Notes: generated by a model from the sequence alone, not told the origin. A stretch of DNA of 64,000 nt from Bromus sterilis (GCA_950022295.1 OX465600.1:306104031-306168030), one strand, 5' to 3'; positions 34,455 to 46,215 are shown, counted from the first letter of the stretch. Made by a program: numbers and translations.

Positions 34455-34518
34455 GTAAGTACTACATCTTTAATTAAGTCTTTATATATAGCTCAGCTAT
34501 TTCATTGCATTGCATGTA

Positions 34519-34526
34519 CATATAAT
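34519..34526. repeat. 8-bp target duplication CATATAAT, left of the hAT element
   Basis: CATATAAT directly precedes CAAGGTTGG and equals 39590-39597 directly after CCAACCTTG. Eight base pairs is the hAT standard. Confidence 0.97.
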
Positions 34527-34552
34527 CAAGGTTGGAAAAAGCGTAATTACGC

Positions 34553-36499
34553 GTACGCTTACGCGCGCTGAAGCGTTCGGCGGTAGCCCACCGTGGAGCC
34601 TCGGGCCTAATCGGCACTCTAGGCAGGCCCATCGAGTAGGCGGAGTAAAGCGTGCGTCTACTCGCGATGAAGCGGAGAAAAGCGGCGAGGAGGCGGAGCA
34701 AGGCGGGTTGGCGATGAAGCTGCAGCAGTTGAAAGCACGAGCGGGCAGGTAGCGAGAATATTGGAGAGGATGGCGAGAAGATTGCGGGGAGTTTACCGGC
34801 GGGAGGAAAGGAAATACCAAGCTAGGATTTGGAGTTTGGATATATAAACACAAAAGGGGTGACGGCGGCTCGATCTATTCCGTCGCTGCTTCCTCCGGCC
34901 GGCAGCCAGGACTTCTTCCTCATCCGTCTGCATGACCACGATTTGAGGTTTGTTCATCTCCCTTGCTGTAGCTGAGGTGTGATTTCATTCGTACATCCTC
35001 TTCCCATGTCTCCACTTAGCTTTTGTGCTGCCTCTGCATTGCCTGACTAGATCTGCAATTTGTTGTTGCTCCATCGCTCGCTTCTAATTCCATGGATGGA
35101 CCCCTAAGCCGTATGTAATACTAATTTGCCTCTTGATTGCTAGTGGATGTTGTCGATCCATCCCACACTTGTAATCCATCTGTAGTTCTTGTATGATTTT
35201 AACTCCACGATTATCAGAGGAAATTAATGTACGCAATGAATATTGCAAGTGACATTTTCTGTACTGAACAATTATTTTTTGGAGTAGATGTACTGAACAA
35301 TTATTTTTTGAAGCGGATGTACTGAACATTAGATTATATGAGTTCCGAGATTATACTTGGTATAATAAAGGACTGGAAATAATAAAGATCTTGGTTACCC
35401 TCATATCATATCAAACATTGCTTCTCAGCTGTAATATGTTTATCACATTCCACCCTAAATCAAAGTTCTTGGATTAAGCCCAACAGATAAGTATTCATAG
35501 TGATATTGTTAGGTTGTACTGATGGTCATTAACGGTCAGCTCAACTGGAATCATTAATATACTACATAATTTTTTTATAACTTTGCATTGTTGGACTCGA
35601 CAGACCATACGACAAGGAATTTAAAGAGAGCTTGTTATATTTAGAGCCTGAAGTACCAAGGGAGTATTGACTCGTCTGATCTCTGAAGGTAATCATCCTG
35701 CTTCCTGGAATATTTGCCACCATCTACCTGACCTTGCAGGTTGCACACATCACCAACTTGGGCAGCAGCAGGTTAGCTCGTTAGTACTGGAGCTACACTA
35801 AATTGATAATATTTTGATTCGTGATGCCAAGATGTGAAACTTGCCCGTACTAGTACTAGTGTCAAAGTAGGATAATATGTGTGTGGCTGTTGGTAATCTT
35901 GAATTTAGAGACAAGTGATTCTTTCACAAGCTATATTTGAGTGTTGTCGATTAATTAATCAGAGGGTTGTTCAGTTGGTATAAAAAGGGAATTCTTTTGC
36001 AACCGTACTTCTGTAGCAAGCATTTCTTACAACACCAATGTCGTGTACGCCACCACGGTACCCAACTAGTTGATTTAGACCTGCAAGTTGGAGGGTGCAA
36101 AAATCTATGTTCTTTTAGTTTTCTCCATGGTAGTTTTTGTATTGTCTATTTACTTCACAACTGAAGTTTGCTTGGAATCTTTTGATATCCAGGTTGCTGC
36201 CTATTCTATGTATTTCTCGGCATAATTTTTTATATTATAATTTGTATTGCTCTGCTTCTCCCTCCTGCTATGAAAACCTTACACCTAATTAAGTACTTAG
36301 TGATTAATGTTCTACTATCAGTTTCTAGGATGGTGACATACGCATACACGTACAGACATACTACATTTGATTATGATTTCATTATTATGTAGATTTAGGC
36401 TTACTTGTCATCTGGAATTTGAAAGATCTGATCCATTTTTTAGCAATAGTGATGTGAAATACTAAGCTATTACTTGTCGTGTATTTGAGTGTGTGTAGG
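34553..36499 (+). other. Leader of the hAT transposase gene
   Basis: The first 250 bp are rich in GCG-containing subterminal motifs. A GC-rich block near 34860-34950 (TCTATTCCGTCGCTGCTTCC...GATTTGAG followed by GTTTGT) looks like a non-coding first exon with a splice donor. The acceptor could be GTGTGTAG at 36492-36499 just before the ATG. The rest is AT-rich intron-like sequence with a 30-bp tandem at about 35270-35330 (TGTACTGAACAATTATTTTTTG). Confidence 0.5.
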
Positions 36500-39068
36500 A
36501 TGTCGGAGACAAATGCAACATCGACATTGCAGGAAGAGAATGTCCTTAAGAGAAAGTCAGACGATGTGGGATGGGAGTATGGGAGTCTAGCTGATGCTTC
36601 CAACAAGGATAAAGTGAAGTGTAGTTTCTGTAACCTCGTGTTTTCTGGAGGTATTTATCGTCACAAGCAGCATGTGGCTCATGTTGGGAATGCAGTGATC
36701 AAATGCAAGAAAAGCTCGCAGGAAGCTAAAGACAGGTGTAGGAAATCTCTTGAGGAGGCATCTAAGAAGAGGAGGGCAAAAACTGTGCGTGAGCTAGAGC
36801 TCAGAGAAAGTGTGAATATTTCTCGTGTTGGAGATAATGAAGTTACTTCCATTGGAAGCACAGAGCCACATAAGTTAGGTCCCATTGACAAGTGGACACG
36901 TCCTATTGATCCTAGATTAACTCAAGTTGAAGCCTTGCAACAACAGAAGATAAACTAAGAACTTTGGAAAAAGAGAACACATGAAGTGCAACAGTATGTG
37001 GCTAGATGGGTATACAATCATGGTAACAAAACATTTCTACCCTCAATGCCATGTATTATTTACTGTTTTGCAATGTTGGTTGACCATTGATTGCCTTGCA
37101 TTTCTGAACTTTGTTTGTATTGTATTTGTAGCTATTCCATTCAATGCTTGTGACAATGATGATTTCAAGGTAATGTGTGAAGCCATTGGGAGGTTTGGCC
37201 CTGGATTTGAGCCGCCTTCTAAACATGATCTTCGAGAGACTTTGCTGACTGAGGAACACGCAAGAGTGAAGAGTTTGCTACAGGAACGTGATGCTGAAAA
37301 GATGAAGAATGGCTGCTCCATTATGACCGATGCTTGGTCAGATCGGAAGAGGAGAAGCATAATGAACTTGTGCACAAATTGTGCTGATGGATCAACTTTT
37401 ATAAGGTCAAATGAGATGTCGGCTGTATCGCACACAAGTGAAGTCTTCAAACTAGTGGATGAAGCAATCGAGGAAGTGGGTCCTGAACATGTGGTGCAAA
37501 TAGTGACTGATAATGCTTCTAATAACATGGGAGCAAAGAAGAAGTTGTTGGAGAAGAGGCCAAACATGTTCTGGAGCTCTTGTGCGACACACACAATTAA
37601 CTTGATGTTGCAAGGAATTGGCAACTTGCCAAGGTTTAGTAAGGTACTTGAGAAAGCAAAAGAATTCACTATCTTTGTCTATGGGCACACGCGGACCTTG
37701 GACTGCATGAGGCACTTCTCTTCGGGGAAAGAGATCATAAGGCCAGGGGTCACTAGGTTTGCGTCTGCTTATTTAACTTTGGAAAGCATTCTGGACAAGA
37801 AGGACCAACTAAGGAAGATGGTGGTGGATGGTAGGTGGGACAAGCTGAGAGAAGTTAAATCAAAGAAGGGTAAGGCAGCAACATCTACGATGATGAGCAT
37901 GAATTTTTGGAAAGATGTGAAGCTTTGCCTGAACGTGTTTGAGCCTTTGGTAAAAGTCCTTCGCCTGGTTGATGGGGATGTCAAGCCATCTATGGGTTTT
38001 GTTTATGGAGAAATAGTTAAGGCAAAGAAAGAGATCAAGGAAGTTTATGGAAATGTGGAGTCTCGTTACAAAGATGTGATTGATATTGTAGAGAAAAAAA
38101 TGAAAGATCGACTTGACTCTCCATTACACTTGGCTGTGTACTTGCTAAATCCATATTATAGTTATGCTGATTCTAATATATTTGATGATGGAACAATAAC
38201 CGAAGGGTTCATCAGCTATGTGGAGACATTTTATCATGATGATGATGACAAGCAAGATCAGTCTGTCAATTTTGAATTGAGGAAATTCCAGAATAGAGAA
38301 GGATCTTTTGCAAAGAAGCTTGCGAGGACTTGCCAAAATTTTGATTATAATGCAGGTATGCAATGTGATTATGTGAAGTACAGTATAACTTATTCAGTAT
38401 ATATTTATAATTTATGCAATAATGTGAACTTAATTCTTTGCTCTCATTCATAGCATCTTGGTGGAGGCTCTATGGAACTGAAGCACCAGCTCTACAAAGG
38501 ATGGCTATGAGAATCCTCTCATTGACGTCAAGTTCTTCGGGCTGTGAAAGGAATTGGAGTACCTTCGAAAATGTTAGTCTCCAGAATTTCTAATATCATG
38601 TCTATATTAGTCAGTCACACGCCCAACATTCTCTGTTCTTAGTTCTCATGTCTTCTTTTTCTGTTGCAGATTCATACAAAAAAAAGAAATAGGCTAACTA
38701 CAGAACGTCTCAACTCTCTAGTTTTTATACAATTCAATTCAAGAATGATGGCAAAGAAACAAATGATCAAGGAAAAGAAGATCGCCGATGTCCTCTTATC
38801 TGCTGAAACTACTGAAGCTCAAGGTTTCCTTTTTGAGGGCGGAGATGATTATGCAGTGGTCATCTATAGGGATGAGGAGGAGGAGGAGATGGATAGTACA
38901 CGGATGCAGGGGAGTGGCATTGGAGAAGAAATGGGAAGCGATGAGTTGTTTGAGCCGCGTAGAAGTGCCAGATTAAGACAACTTTATGAAGAAGAAGAAT
39001 TTGATTCTGAAGAAGAGGAGTTTGATGATGAGGAGGAGATGCATTCACAGGATGAGAATGACTATTGA
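36500..39068 (+). pseudogene. hAT transposase (BED zinc finger, DUF659, hAT dimerisation domain), four coding exons, one stop
   Basis: Exons 36500-37022, 37132-38355, 38454-38572 and 38670-39068 join in phase to 755 codons; all three introns have GT-AG ends. The start is ATG 36500, right after an acceptor-like TGTGTAG. A BED-type zinc finger (CSFCNLVF...HKQHVAH) is at about 40-62. The DUF659/RNase H-like core carries SIMTDAWSD and VTDNASNN, with catalytic Asp candidates. The C-terminal dimerisation domain has WWRLYGTEAPALQRMAMRIL and SGCERNWSTF. The tail is acidic (Glu/Asp runs). TAA at 36956-36958 (codon 153) interrupts exon 1; the following codons continue the homologous frame (ELWKKRTHEVQQYV), so it is a single nonsense change. 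Confidence 0.9.
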
Positions 39069-39589
39069 TTATTGAGGCCCGAATATACAAGTGTCCTTTG
39101 CTCAGTACTTTGTTTTTATCTTATATCTTTATGTCATTATGTGTCGAACTATCATGTGTGAATCTATGTGGAATTACCCCTTTTGAGACTTGTGAGAGAA
39201 GTCTTTTAAATAATATTTTATGAATTAAGAACTTCATTCTAAAGTGTGAACTACTGAATAATTTTTTATGAAACGCCATATTGGTCTTGCGTGATGTTTT
39301 CCTCATATTTGACATTTCATATTTCTATATGATTGACACTTCCCCTTGAATAGAATATTTTTAGTTGTTTATATTGTGTGATGCATGTTATTTTTATCAT
39401 GCAATTATCCTTCTAACCTATTATCTTACAAAATGCCTATGATATACCTAGCCCTATTTTTTCCTACTAATCCGCTATAATATGAAACGCCTTGGCCCGC
39501 CTAATTAACGCCTAGGCTGTGCCTAGGCAGGCTAGGCGCTAGGCAGTGGGTCATCGCCCGCCTACCGCCTAACGCTTTTTCCAACCTTG
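39069..39589 (+). other. 3' part of the hAT element
   Basis: AT-rich 3' untranslated and subterminal sequence. The last 120 bp holds several GCCTAGGC/GCCTA motifs (39495-39570) close to the right terminal repeat; such subterminal motifs bind hAT transposases, by analogy. Confidence 0.55.
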
Positions 39590-39597
39590 CATATAAT
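39590..39597. repeat. 8-bp target duplication CATATAAT, right of the hAT element
   Basis: Identical to 34519-34526. Confidence 0.97.
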
Positions 39598-39613
39598 TTA
39601 CTATATCATGTAG

Positions 39614-40600
39614 ATTGAAGATCGTCGAATGCAAGCAAAGACAAATCTATAATATTGGGTTCATTAACCTAAATATATTTAATGAACGGGAGGTTAAACA
39701 TGATACCAAACAAGCCGAGGCCAACTTGCTACAATCGTTGCTTAAAAATCAAAACAAACAAAAAATAATCTTTCCTTACAACTTCGAGTGAGTGTTACTG
39801 TGCATATTCCGTTTTCCTTATTTACTCGAGGTTATAGTAATGTAATTTATGAGTTATGCATGCGTGCGCAACTTTCACTTTATTCTCCTAGATATTAAGC
39901 TTGAGGAGGGACTAGTAACCATCTTAGACTCAAGACCAAAAGATCCCAAGACGTATGCGGGCATGACTGAAATGCTCAAGAAGTAAGTTCAATTGATCAT
40001 TATCGCACCATTTCGACAACTTTGTTCATTTCCTGATATCAGGTAATAATTATTTTCTATGTTTGGCCGGGTTTGGATACCGTTCACCAAAAAATCTCCG
40101 GGAATGCCAAAGGAGCTGAAATTTACATGCCCGAAAGTTAGTACTACTAGTTAGTTCCGCGCATCTCCCATTATATTGATTCTAGCTAGTTTCATCGATA
40201 CCATTTATATAATGCTTGATTATCAGTTTGATTGACCTATATTTCTCGTAAAGTGGTTGTGGCAGGAAGAAGGGACTAATCTTTGTGGATAGTACGTTTT
40301 CGAGTACATGTACAACGCGACGACCTCTAAGGATGCCGGCTACTATAAAGAAGAATTTAAAGTGCGTAAGCAATAATATTCACAATTTTATTTTATTACC
40401 ATCATTTTTGTTGAGATTCATTCATATATATGTATTGACCCCCTTTTTTGAATTAGCTTTGGGAGCTGCAAGATCAACTCCTACCACAAGATCGCATAAT
40501 AGCAATTCAAGAGGAATTGGCGGGATTCTTTCTTGAACACGTCATCAGGAAAGAGGGAGAATACCATATGGAACTTGATTTCAAATGTTATGGTACTGTA
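39614..40600 (+). pseudogene. Outer CACTA gene, 3' exons (Ulp1-like region)
   Basis: After the acceptor ATGTAG the codons continue the split Leu of the previous exon: LKIVECKQRQIYNIGFIN and KQKIIFPYNFE (39614-39787). Further exons encode FHFILLDIKLEEGLVTILDS (from about 39885) with TYAGMTEMLKK, then a short piece near 40070-40135 and WELQDQLLPQDRIIAIQEEL at 40460-40600. This matches the C-terminal Ulp1 protease-like part of grass CACTA proteins. The expected acceptor before FHFILL is not clear (reads GCGCAAC), so splicing may be damaged. Confidence 0.72.
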
Positions 40601-41098
40601 AGAGATCTTATATTGTATATATGTAGCCAGTAGGGTCGGATAGATATACGAAAACATGTTGAGAGGTCGATCACTTCTCTCTGTATATGTTCATGACGAT
40701 CTTCTGTACTTAATGATTTAATTCCTTCATTTGCTTACTAGCTAGCGTGTCGAGTCCTCTCTATACGTATAGTACGTAGCGTCGACCAAGCACAGAGATA
40801 AGAGAGAAACCCCTAAATTAACCGTACAAAACCCCCATTCCCTCCCTTAAAAAAAACCCCAGTCCCTGAACTGCTGACGCATGGATGCCTTTTGGTCCCG
40901 GTTGGTGCTACTAACCAGGACAAAAGGCCCTCCCGCCCGGGCAATCCGCAGAGGCCACGTGGAGCCCCGTCTGTCACGGTTCGTGGGAAAACCGGGACTA
41001 AAGGTTTTGAGCATTAGTTACGACCCTTTAGTCCCGGTTCCGGAACCGGGACAAATGGCCCTCTAGAACCAGGACAAATTATCCTTTTTCTACTAGTG
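40601..41098 (+). repeat. 3' flank, subterminal repeats and right terminus of the outer CACTA
   Basis: Motifs GGTCCCGGTT, TTTAGTCCCGGTTCC and GAACCGGGACAAA occur in both orientations from about 40890, followed by the terminal CCTTTTTCTACTAGTG. TTA at 41099-41101 would be the 3-bp duplication; its partner is outside the window. Confidence 0.8.
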
Positions 41099-41177
41099 TT
41101 AGTTATGGCCTAGATCATCTCCATGGTCAAAATTGTATTTTACAACAATGGATTTTTTTGTTTATCCTTCTACTGAT

Positions 41178-41575
41178 ACAACAACAACAACAACAACAAA
41201 GCCTGTCAGTCCCAAACAAGTTGGGGTAGGCTAGAGCTGAAACCCAAAAGATATCGTAACCAAATCATGGTTCTGGCACGTGGATAGCTAACTTCCACGC
41301 ACCCCTGTCCAGAGCTAGATCTTTGTTGATAGCCCAATCCTTCAGGTCTCTCTTCACATACTCCTCCCAAGTCAAGTTTGGCCTCCCCCGACCTCTCTTG
41401 ACATTATCAGCATGCCTTAACCGCCCGATATGCACAGGCGCTTCAGAAGGCCTACGTTGGATATGCCCAAACCATCTCAGGCGATGTTGGACAAGCTTCT
41501 CTTCAATTGGTGCCACCCCAACTCTCTCCCGTATAACATCATTCCGGATCCGATCCTTCCTTGTGTGGCATTAAT
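41178..41575 (-). mobile_element. 5'-truncated plant L1 LINE, 3' end with (TTG)n tail
   Basis: On the minus strand the ORF at 41516-41265 encodes EEKLVQHRLRWFGHIQRRP and RGRGRPNLTWEEYVKRDLKDW, the C-terminal signature of a common plant LINE reverse transcriptase. It is followed by TTTGGGTTTCAGCTCTAGCC-type 3' sequence and a (TTG)7 tail at 41198-41178. Only the last 400 bp of the element remain. Confidence 0.82.
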
Positions 41576-42326
41576 TCATTTATCAAGCATTATTTATTTC
41601 ATTGCTTTTTTCCCTTTAATTTTTATATTCCCAACTTAGTTGCATTTTTATTTGCTAGCTCACATACAAATGAGCATTCATTGTTACATACAAATGAATG
41701 CTCCTCACACACCACAACCTGTTCTAGCTCTCTAAGATCTCCACACCAAGTATAATCGTTTAGATTAGAAGAGTGATATACCCTAGGATCACCCTCCCAC
41801 AATGTCCCACGTATACTCAGGGCAATACAGTTCGTGTTTTCGGCATAGTGGAGTCTTACACCACACTCGGGCAGGTGGCCCAGAACTTGCCTCCGACGCC
41901 CCACACCTCTTCGACATGCGTGTGACAAATGGAGTTGTCCATGTTACCTTCTAGGAAGCTCTTGACACAGGTGTTATTGATGGTCATATGTTCATTCTTG
42001 GTGATTATAACATCGGTTTTGCTCGCGTTGAAGGCCCTTGGGTCAACGAGCAAGCATATCCAGTTGTTGGTTGGATGATGATGAGCTAGGTGATGGTTGG
42101 ACCAAAGACAAGAAAAGATCTAACCAAGGGTGTATTCCTGCCTCCTTCTAACGCTATTGTAGTTTGTTCTTTGTTTGTCATTGATCTATGCTGGATTTGC
42201 TTATTGTCTTGCTTTGTTCAATCAATGTACTGTTTTTTGTAATCAATGGCACAAATGGTTATTGTTATATGTGACGTTTACATCAATATCTACATATGTT
42301 CTTATCTCTACGTATCCCATTTAATA
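41576..42326. other. Unassigned stretch with possible gene scraps
   Basis: No frame I recognise. The minus strand has a 101-codon frame at 41928-41623 and the plus strand around 41990-42130 reads like coding sequence (GDYNIGFARVEGPWVNEQAY) followed by T-rich 3'-untranslated-like sequence. The position just before a Helitron-like 3' end would fit captured fragments, but this is not shown. Confidence 0.3.
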
Positions 42327-42360
42327 ATCCGCGCCGCTGCGCCGCGGGGGCTATGGCTAG
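42327..42360 (+). mobile_element. Helitron-like 3' terminus
   Basis: A GC-rich hairpin (AATCCGCGCCGCTGCGCCGCGG) is followed by CTATGGCTAG and then T, which fits the CTRR end and the T of an A-T target. The 5' TC end was not found. Confidence 0.45.
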
Positions 42361-42589
42361 TTTCAATAATATGGCTGCATGCATCGATTGATGCAGATGC
42401 CGGGGGTTCTCCTCCTTTTAAAAATAAAGTACTTGATGTGGGCTGCCATACCTTGTCTCTTCATGCTTCAATACCAATGCATTTAAGTGTTCCTCATCTC
42501 ACAATCTGCAACGAAAATTACTGATAGGAATATGTATCATTCATGCGATGGTACCATTTATTGATGAAGTGTTACACAAAGATGATTTT

Positions 42590-43440
42590 ATATCAGTAAG
42601 TAAACAAATACCTACACTGATTCGCATGCGACAAAAGGCTCCCTCGCTGTGTCTGTTGAGGAAGCTGAGGCCAGGGCTGCCTTGCTGGGTTTACAAAATT
42701 TACCTCAGACTTACACAGGGCCGGTCGTGCTTGAAACTGACAGCGAGGTTTTGGCGGGAGAACTGAATCCAAATGCAGCGAACAGATCATCCATCTTTGG
42801 TCTGGGAGATTAAGGAGATGATGACAAGGTTCAGCTCTGCGAACACAAACCTGGAGGGAATGTAACTTAGTGGCCCATGAGCTTGCTTATTTCGCTAGGA
42901 AGGAAGGTTGCGGCTTCGTTTATCATGAGTGTTCCCTTTGACCAAAGCCGCTCTCTTTGGTTTCTCTTGGGGTGGTCTGGATGCAGGGCGGCGGGAGGCA
43001 TGGTGTTCGCGGGCGGAGCGCTTGTCTTGGTGCGGGCTGACAACCTTGGCCACGTGGGTGGTATGGCTGTTGATGAGCGACAAAGCTTGGTGGCGGAGGG
43101 GTGGGAGCACGGGGGTGCATAACCTGACCGGTTTCTTTCCGTCCAATGGCGGCGGCGTTCGCAAACGTCGTAACCTTCTTGAAGGCTCCATCGCGATTAC
43201 TCCCTCGTCTTCACGTATTCCGGGTGAAAACTTGATCCATTGGATCTGATGGTGGCAGCATTACAGTGTCGTGCCTTTCTTGAAGGCACCGCTTTTAAGT
43301 TCATGTTTTATCGTGCCTGGCACCTTTGTATCTAGCCTTGGATATATGTGGATTGTGGATCGGGTGTGCGTTTGTATGGGTGCGCTCAGGTGTATTGGGA
43401 TGGTGATTGCTTTATAATATAAAGCGGGGCGAAACCTATT
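42590..43440 (+). mobile_element. LINE fragment: RNase H C-terminus and 3' untranslated end
   Basis: The plus strand reads EEAEARAALLGLQNLPQTYT, PVVLETDSEVLAGELN and, after stops, NLVAHELAYFARKEGCGFVY: the end of the RNase H (RVT_3) domain of plant L1 polyproteins. Stops and frameshifts are present. The 3' end TTATAATATAAAGCGGGGCGAAA at about 43416-43436 is the typical tail of these LINEs. The reverse transcriptase part is missing. Confidence 0.75.
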
Positions 43441-44460
43441 TAGGTCACATTAGACTCATAGCAGGTGTTCCTGACTAGCTAGAAAGCATGTACTAACTCG
43501 AGACTCTATCAATCTGACTGACTAGGACATGTCTACTTCAGTCATTCTAAAAAATGTCCTGTATTTCTAGACATGCACATAAAAGTGTAATGTTTGTGTG
43601 TTCAGAGCCATGCACATGAATGTCAAACTAACCTACATGGAAGAGACCGCAAAAAATATCTATCTTTCTATTCCTAAATGGTACATTTAGTAACAATTTC
43701 ATGCACAAGACAATGTGCCAGCAAAAGAGAGTGTAAAAAGCAATGACATCACAAATAAATGTATACAATATAGTGAAATGATATATTGTTTACTTCATGA
43801 TGTCTTTTTTTAGCTACACAATACATAAGAGAAAACATAATTTAACATTCAGCTCAACTATTTATCTCTATTAGGTTAGACTTGCACTCATATATTTTAC
43901 ATTGTCCCCAATTTCAGGCAACACACGAATCATCATCAAAAAAGTATTTGATGCCTCCATATATTTGCATCAAGCACTAACATTGAACATTACAAATAGA
44001 GAGGCGCAGCAACACGCCATCAATGATCTAGTATAATGTGTTACTATTTTATATTACTGCATTTATAGTGAATGGTAACGTATTTTATGGTATTGGAAAC
44101 CACTAAGCATCAGACTACTGGTAGGATGCATCCATCAGACCAGTGCTATGCCGTTGGATGAAAAGCAAGACAACATTCAATCTGATTCTATTCTGTTAGC
44201 TAATTACATGTGATTTGTTATTGATTGCTCGTTGATTCAGTTTCCATATTTTTAGGAAACAAGCTTCGGAGATAAGGAACCTAATAACTCTTAAAAATCT
44301 AGATTTCAGGTAATGTAATATGATTCCTTATAAGCATTAAATTGTTTCCAAAAATATTCTACCTATTGTGGCGAACTTTAATCTCGTGTAACTTTCCAAT
44401 AGTCTGTAAAATTGCATCGAGCGCAATATTTCCTACGAACCACTTCATGCTTCCAATATT
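43441..44460. other. Unannotated AT-rich stretch
   Basis: No coding frame, repeat or transposon end that I can support. The motif CAGACTACTG occurs at about 44112 and again at 45181. Confidence 0.4.
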
Positions 44461-44690
44461 CACTACTAGGAAACTGGCTATCTGTGACGTGCCTATTTTG
44501 CCTATCTGGCACCAATTTTGCCTTTCTGTGGCGCACCTATTTTTCTGTGGTAGTCGTTCTTCATTCCAAAGTTGGTCTTGCTTCCTACCTGATGCTAGTC
44601 GTGCTTCCTTCCCGAAGCTGTAGATAATTTCAACAAAATTCATCAAAGTAAGCATTTACATCCAAAGTAAAAAATGAATCAAAGATGAGA
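44461..44690. mobile_element. Lone CACTA-type terminus
   Basis: CACTACTAGGAAACTGGC is followed by repeated TCTGTGGCGCACC/TCTGTGACGTGCC-like blocks, a CACTA subterminal pattern. No matching inverse terminus (CTAGTAGTG) is present to the right within the window, so it is a truncated or solo end. Confidence 0.5.
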
Positions 44691-45060
44691 TGAATAAACC
44701 CTAGTTCGGTGAGTACATACCAAAGGATGATGTCGGGGATCCATCTGCATCTTCTTTGCCAAACCGAGATGGTGCACAAGCGCGGTGAGAGGGATGGTGA
44801 CAGGCATGGCCTGGCGGGGGAACGGGGAGACGATGGGGATTATGCGGTCGATGGCGAGAGGAAGATTCAGCGGAGCAGATGGGATGAGAAATCGTACCGA
44901 CATGGAGCAGTTGTAGTTGTCGTGTGTGGATCAGGGTGGTGGAGGAGGTTCTGTCGCGGTGAGCGAGCTCGGCATACACCGGGATGTGCTCGCCCAGGGG
45001 AGCGAGACGCGATGGTCTAGGTGGACTGGGAAGGCGAGATTTACTCGCGTCGGACATGGG
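44691..45060 (-). other. GC-rich gene-like fragment
   Basis: A 118-codon minus-strand frame (45057-44701) is Pro/Ser/Arg-rich and without recognisable motifs. It may be a captured first exon, or chance. It follows the lone CACTA terminus and could be internal to that element. Confidence 0.25.
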
Positions 45061-45422
45061 GAGATTGTTGGAGCCGAGTAGATAATTTTTTATGGTTAAT
45101 TGATGGGGTCAAAGAATCGCTACGCCGTGGGATTAAAGAAGAATCAATGTCGCATGACCCGTCTGGCAAAAGCTTCGTATCAGACTACTGATAAGAAGAG
45201 TTTACCATAATGTAAGCCTTTATCTCTACTCCTATAAAAATGGCAGTTGGTGATGATGGTGTGTCTGCCTTCGTATCATCTCTGCCGTCCGATTTAGGAT
45301 GGAGGGATGAGAGACAGTCCCGGAGCGACATACACGTCCGAAACGCAACTCCGATACTCTCGAAGTTTCTCCTTCTCTCGTGAATTTTTTTCGAGAACCC
45401 CTCCCAAATTTGTCGCCGCCGG

Positions 45423-46215
45423 CCCCTGCCCTCTCTTCCATGGCGAGCGCTGGAGTTGCGTTGCGTGAGGGATCCTCCTCTTGTATATATTTAGTTGTAG
45501 TTAGGGTCTCAGTAAATCAGATTTTGCCTTCAAACTTGCCCACATATCTCTCCTTCCAGATCTAGATGTGTAGGCCGTCGGAGAGGTTGCCACGGCGGGC
45601 GGCGGCGGCAAGTTTCTCTGTTCTCCCATCCTACCACCCTCCTGGTTAACTTTGCAAGAAACATGGGAGGAGACCAACTCCAAGCACAATCGATGCACGC
45701 GCACGATTGAGGGCGACCTTTTCTTCTTCCACCTCAGTTGATATTCCACATCAACCCACCGATAAAGATGGTTGCGCCCGCGGCCACCCTGCAAGAGCTC
45801 CAAGCCATTGTTGTCAAGGACCTCGAGCGCAGGCGCTCCATGCCATTGTCCGTTGGCGTGCCATGCTGAATGATGTAGGTGCCGGCTTGTACGCCAACAT
45901 GAGCCTGAATACACCAGCCTCCTGAAGTCGTTCAATGCAGAATTGCAGATGAGGAGTATCCTCTGTTCTTTTTTTTTAACTTGGAGTATCCTCTGTTTAT
46001 TCAAGTCTGAACTATACATATTAATGTGATGATGACCCAATGCCCTGCCTCAGTTCTCAGGATCCAGGAATATGCAATCAATCGGCACAGTGTCTTCCAA
46101 TGCAGCCAAGTGTTGGCGCTCCTTTGTCAGCAACGATTGGTGCGCCTGCTTCCGTGCTCCGCCTCCACACATCGCTGAGGCGATTCTTGCTGGGAGGTGC
46201 GCGCAAATATATTTC
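45423..46215 (+). other. Gene-like GC-rich fragments in the candidate Helitron
   Basis: The plus strand shows ATGGCGAGCGCTGGAGTTGCG (45439), then a coding-like stretch at 45770-45950 (LQELQAIVVKDLERRRSM in one frame; EPEYTSLLKSFNAELQ in another) and a third block at 46050-46210. AT-rich gaps with AG/GT borders separate them, as in exons. I do not recognise the protein, and frameshifts are present. Captured host exons are a reasonable explanation within a Helitron. Confidence 0.4.

Larger units (their letters stand above)
34527..39589 (+). mobile_element. hAT DNA transposon, 5,063 bp, almost intact
   Basis: The ends are CAAGGTTGGAAAAAGCGTAA and its inverse complement AACGCTTTTTCCAACCTTG, with perfect 8-bp duplications CATATAAT outside. 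A multi-exon transposase gene reads left to right at 36500-39068. The insertion lies in an intron of the outer CACTA gene: splice donor GTAAGT is left of it and acceptor TAG right of it. One nonsense codon is the only coding damage I see. Confidence 0.96.
32646..41098 (+). mobile_element. Right arm of an outer CACTA transposon
   Basis: Plus-strand coding sequence typical of grass CACTA proteins begins directly at the Athila LTR border (GGYLKARPLCDKAEKDLL) and continues, after a hAT insertion in an intron, to Ulp1-like exons. The right terminus CCTTTTTCTACTAGTG at 41083-41098 is the inverse of CACTAGTAGAAAAAGG. The left arm, including any TNP2-like gene, must lie left of the Athila-type element and outside the window. 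Its TIR differs from that of the inner CACTA (CACTACTAGGG), so it is a different family. Confidence 0.85.

Noticed and set aside
44701..45057. 118-codon Pro/Ser-rich minus-strand frame as a host gene
   Set aside because: No motif, no splice context and a biased composition; kept only as a low-confidence fragment.
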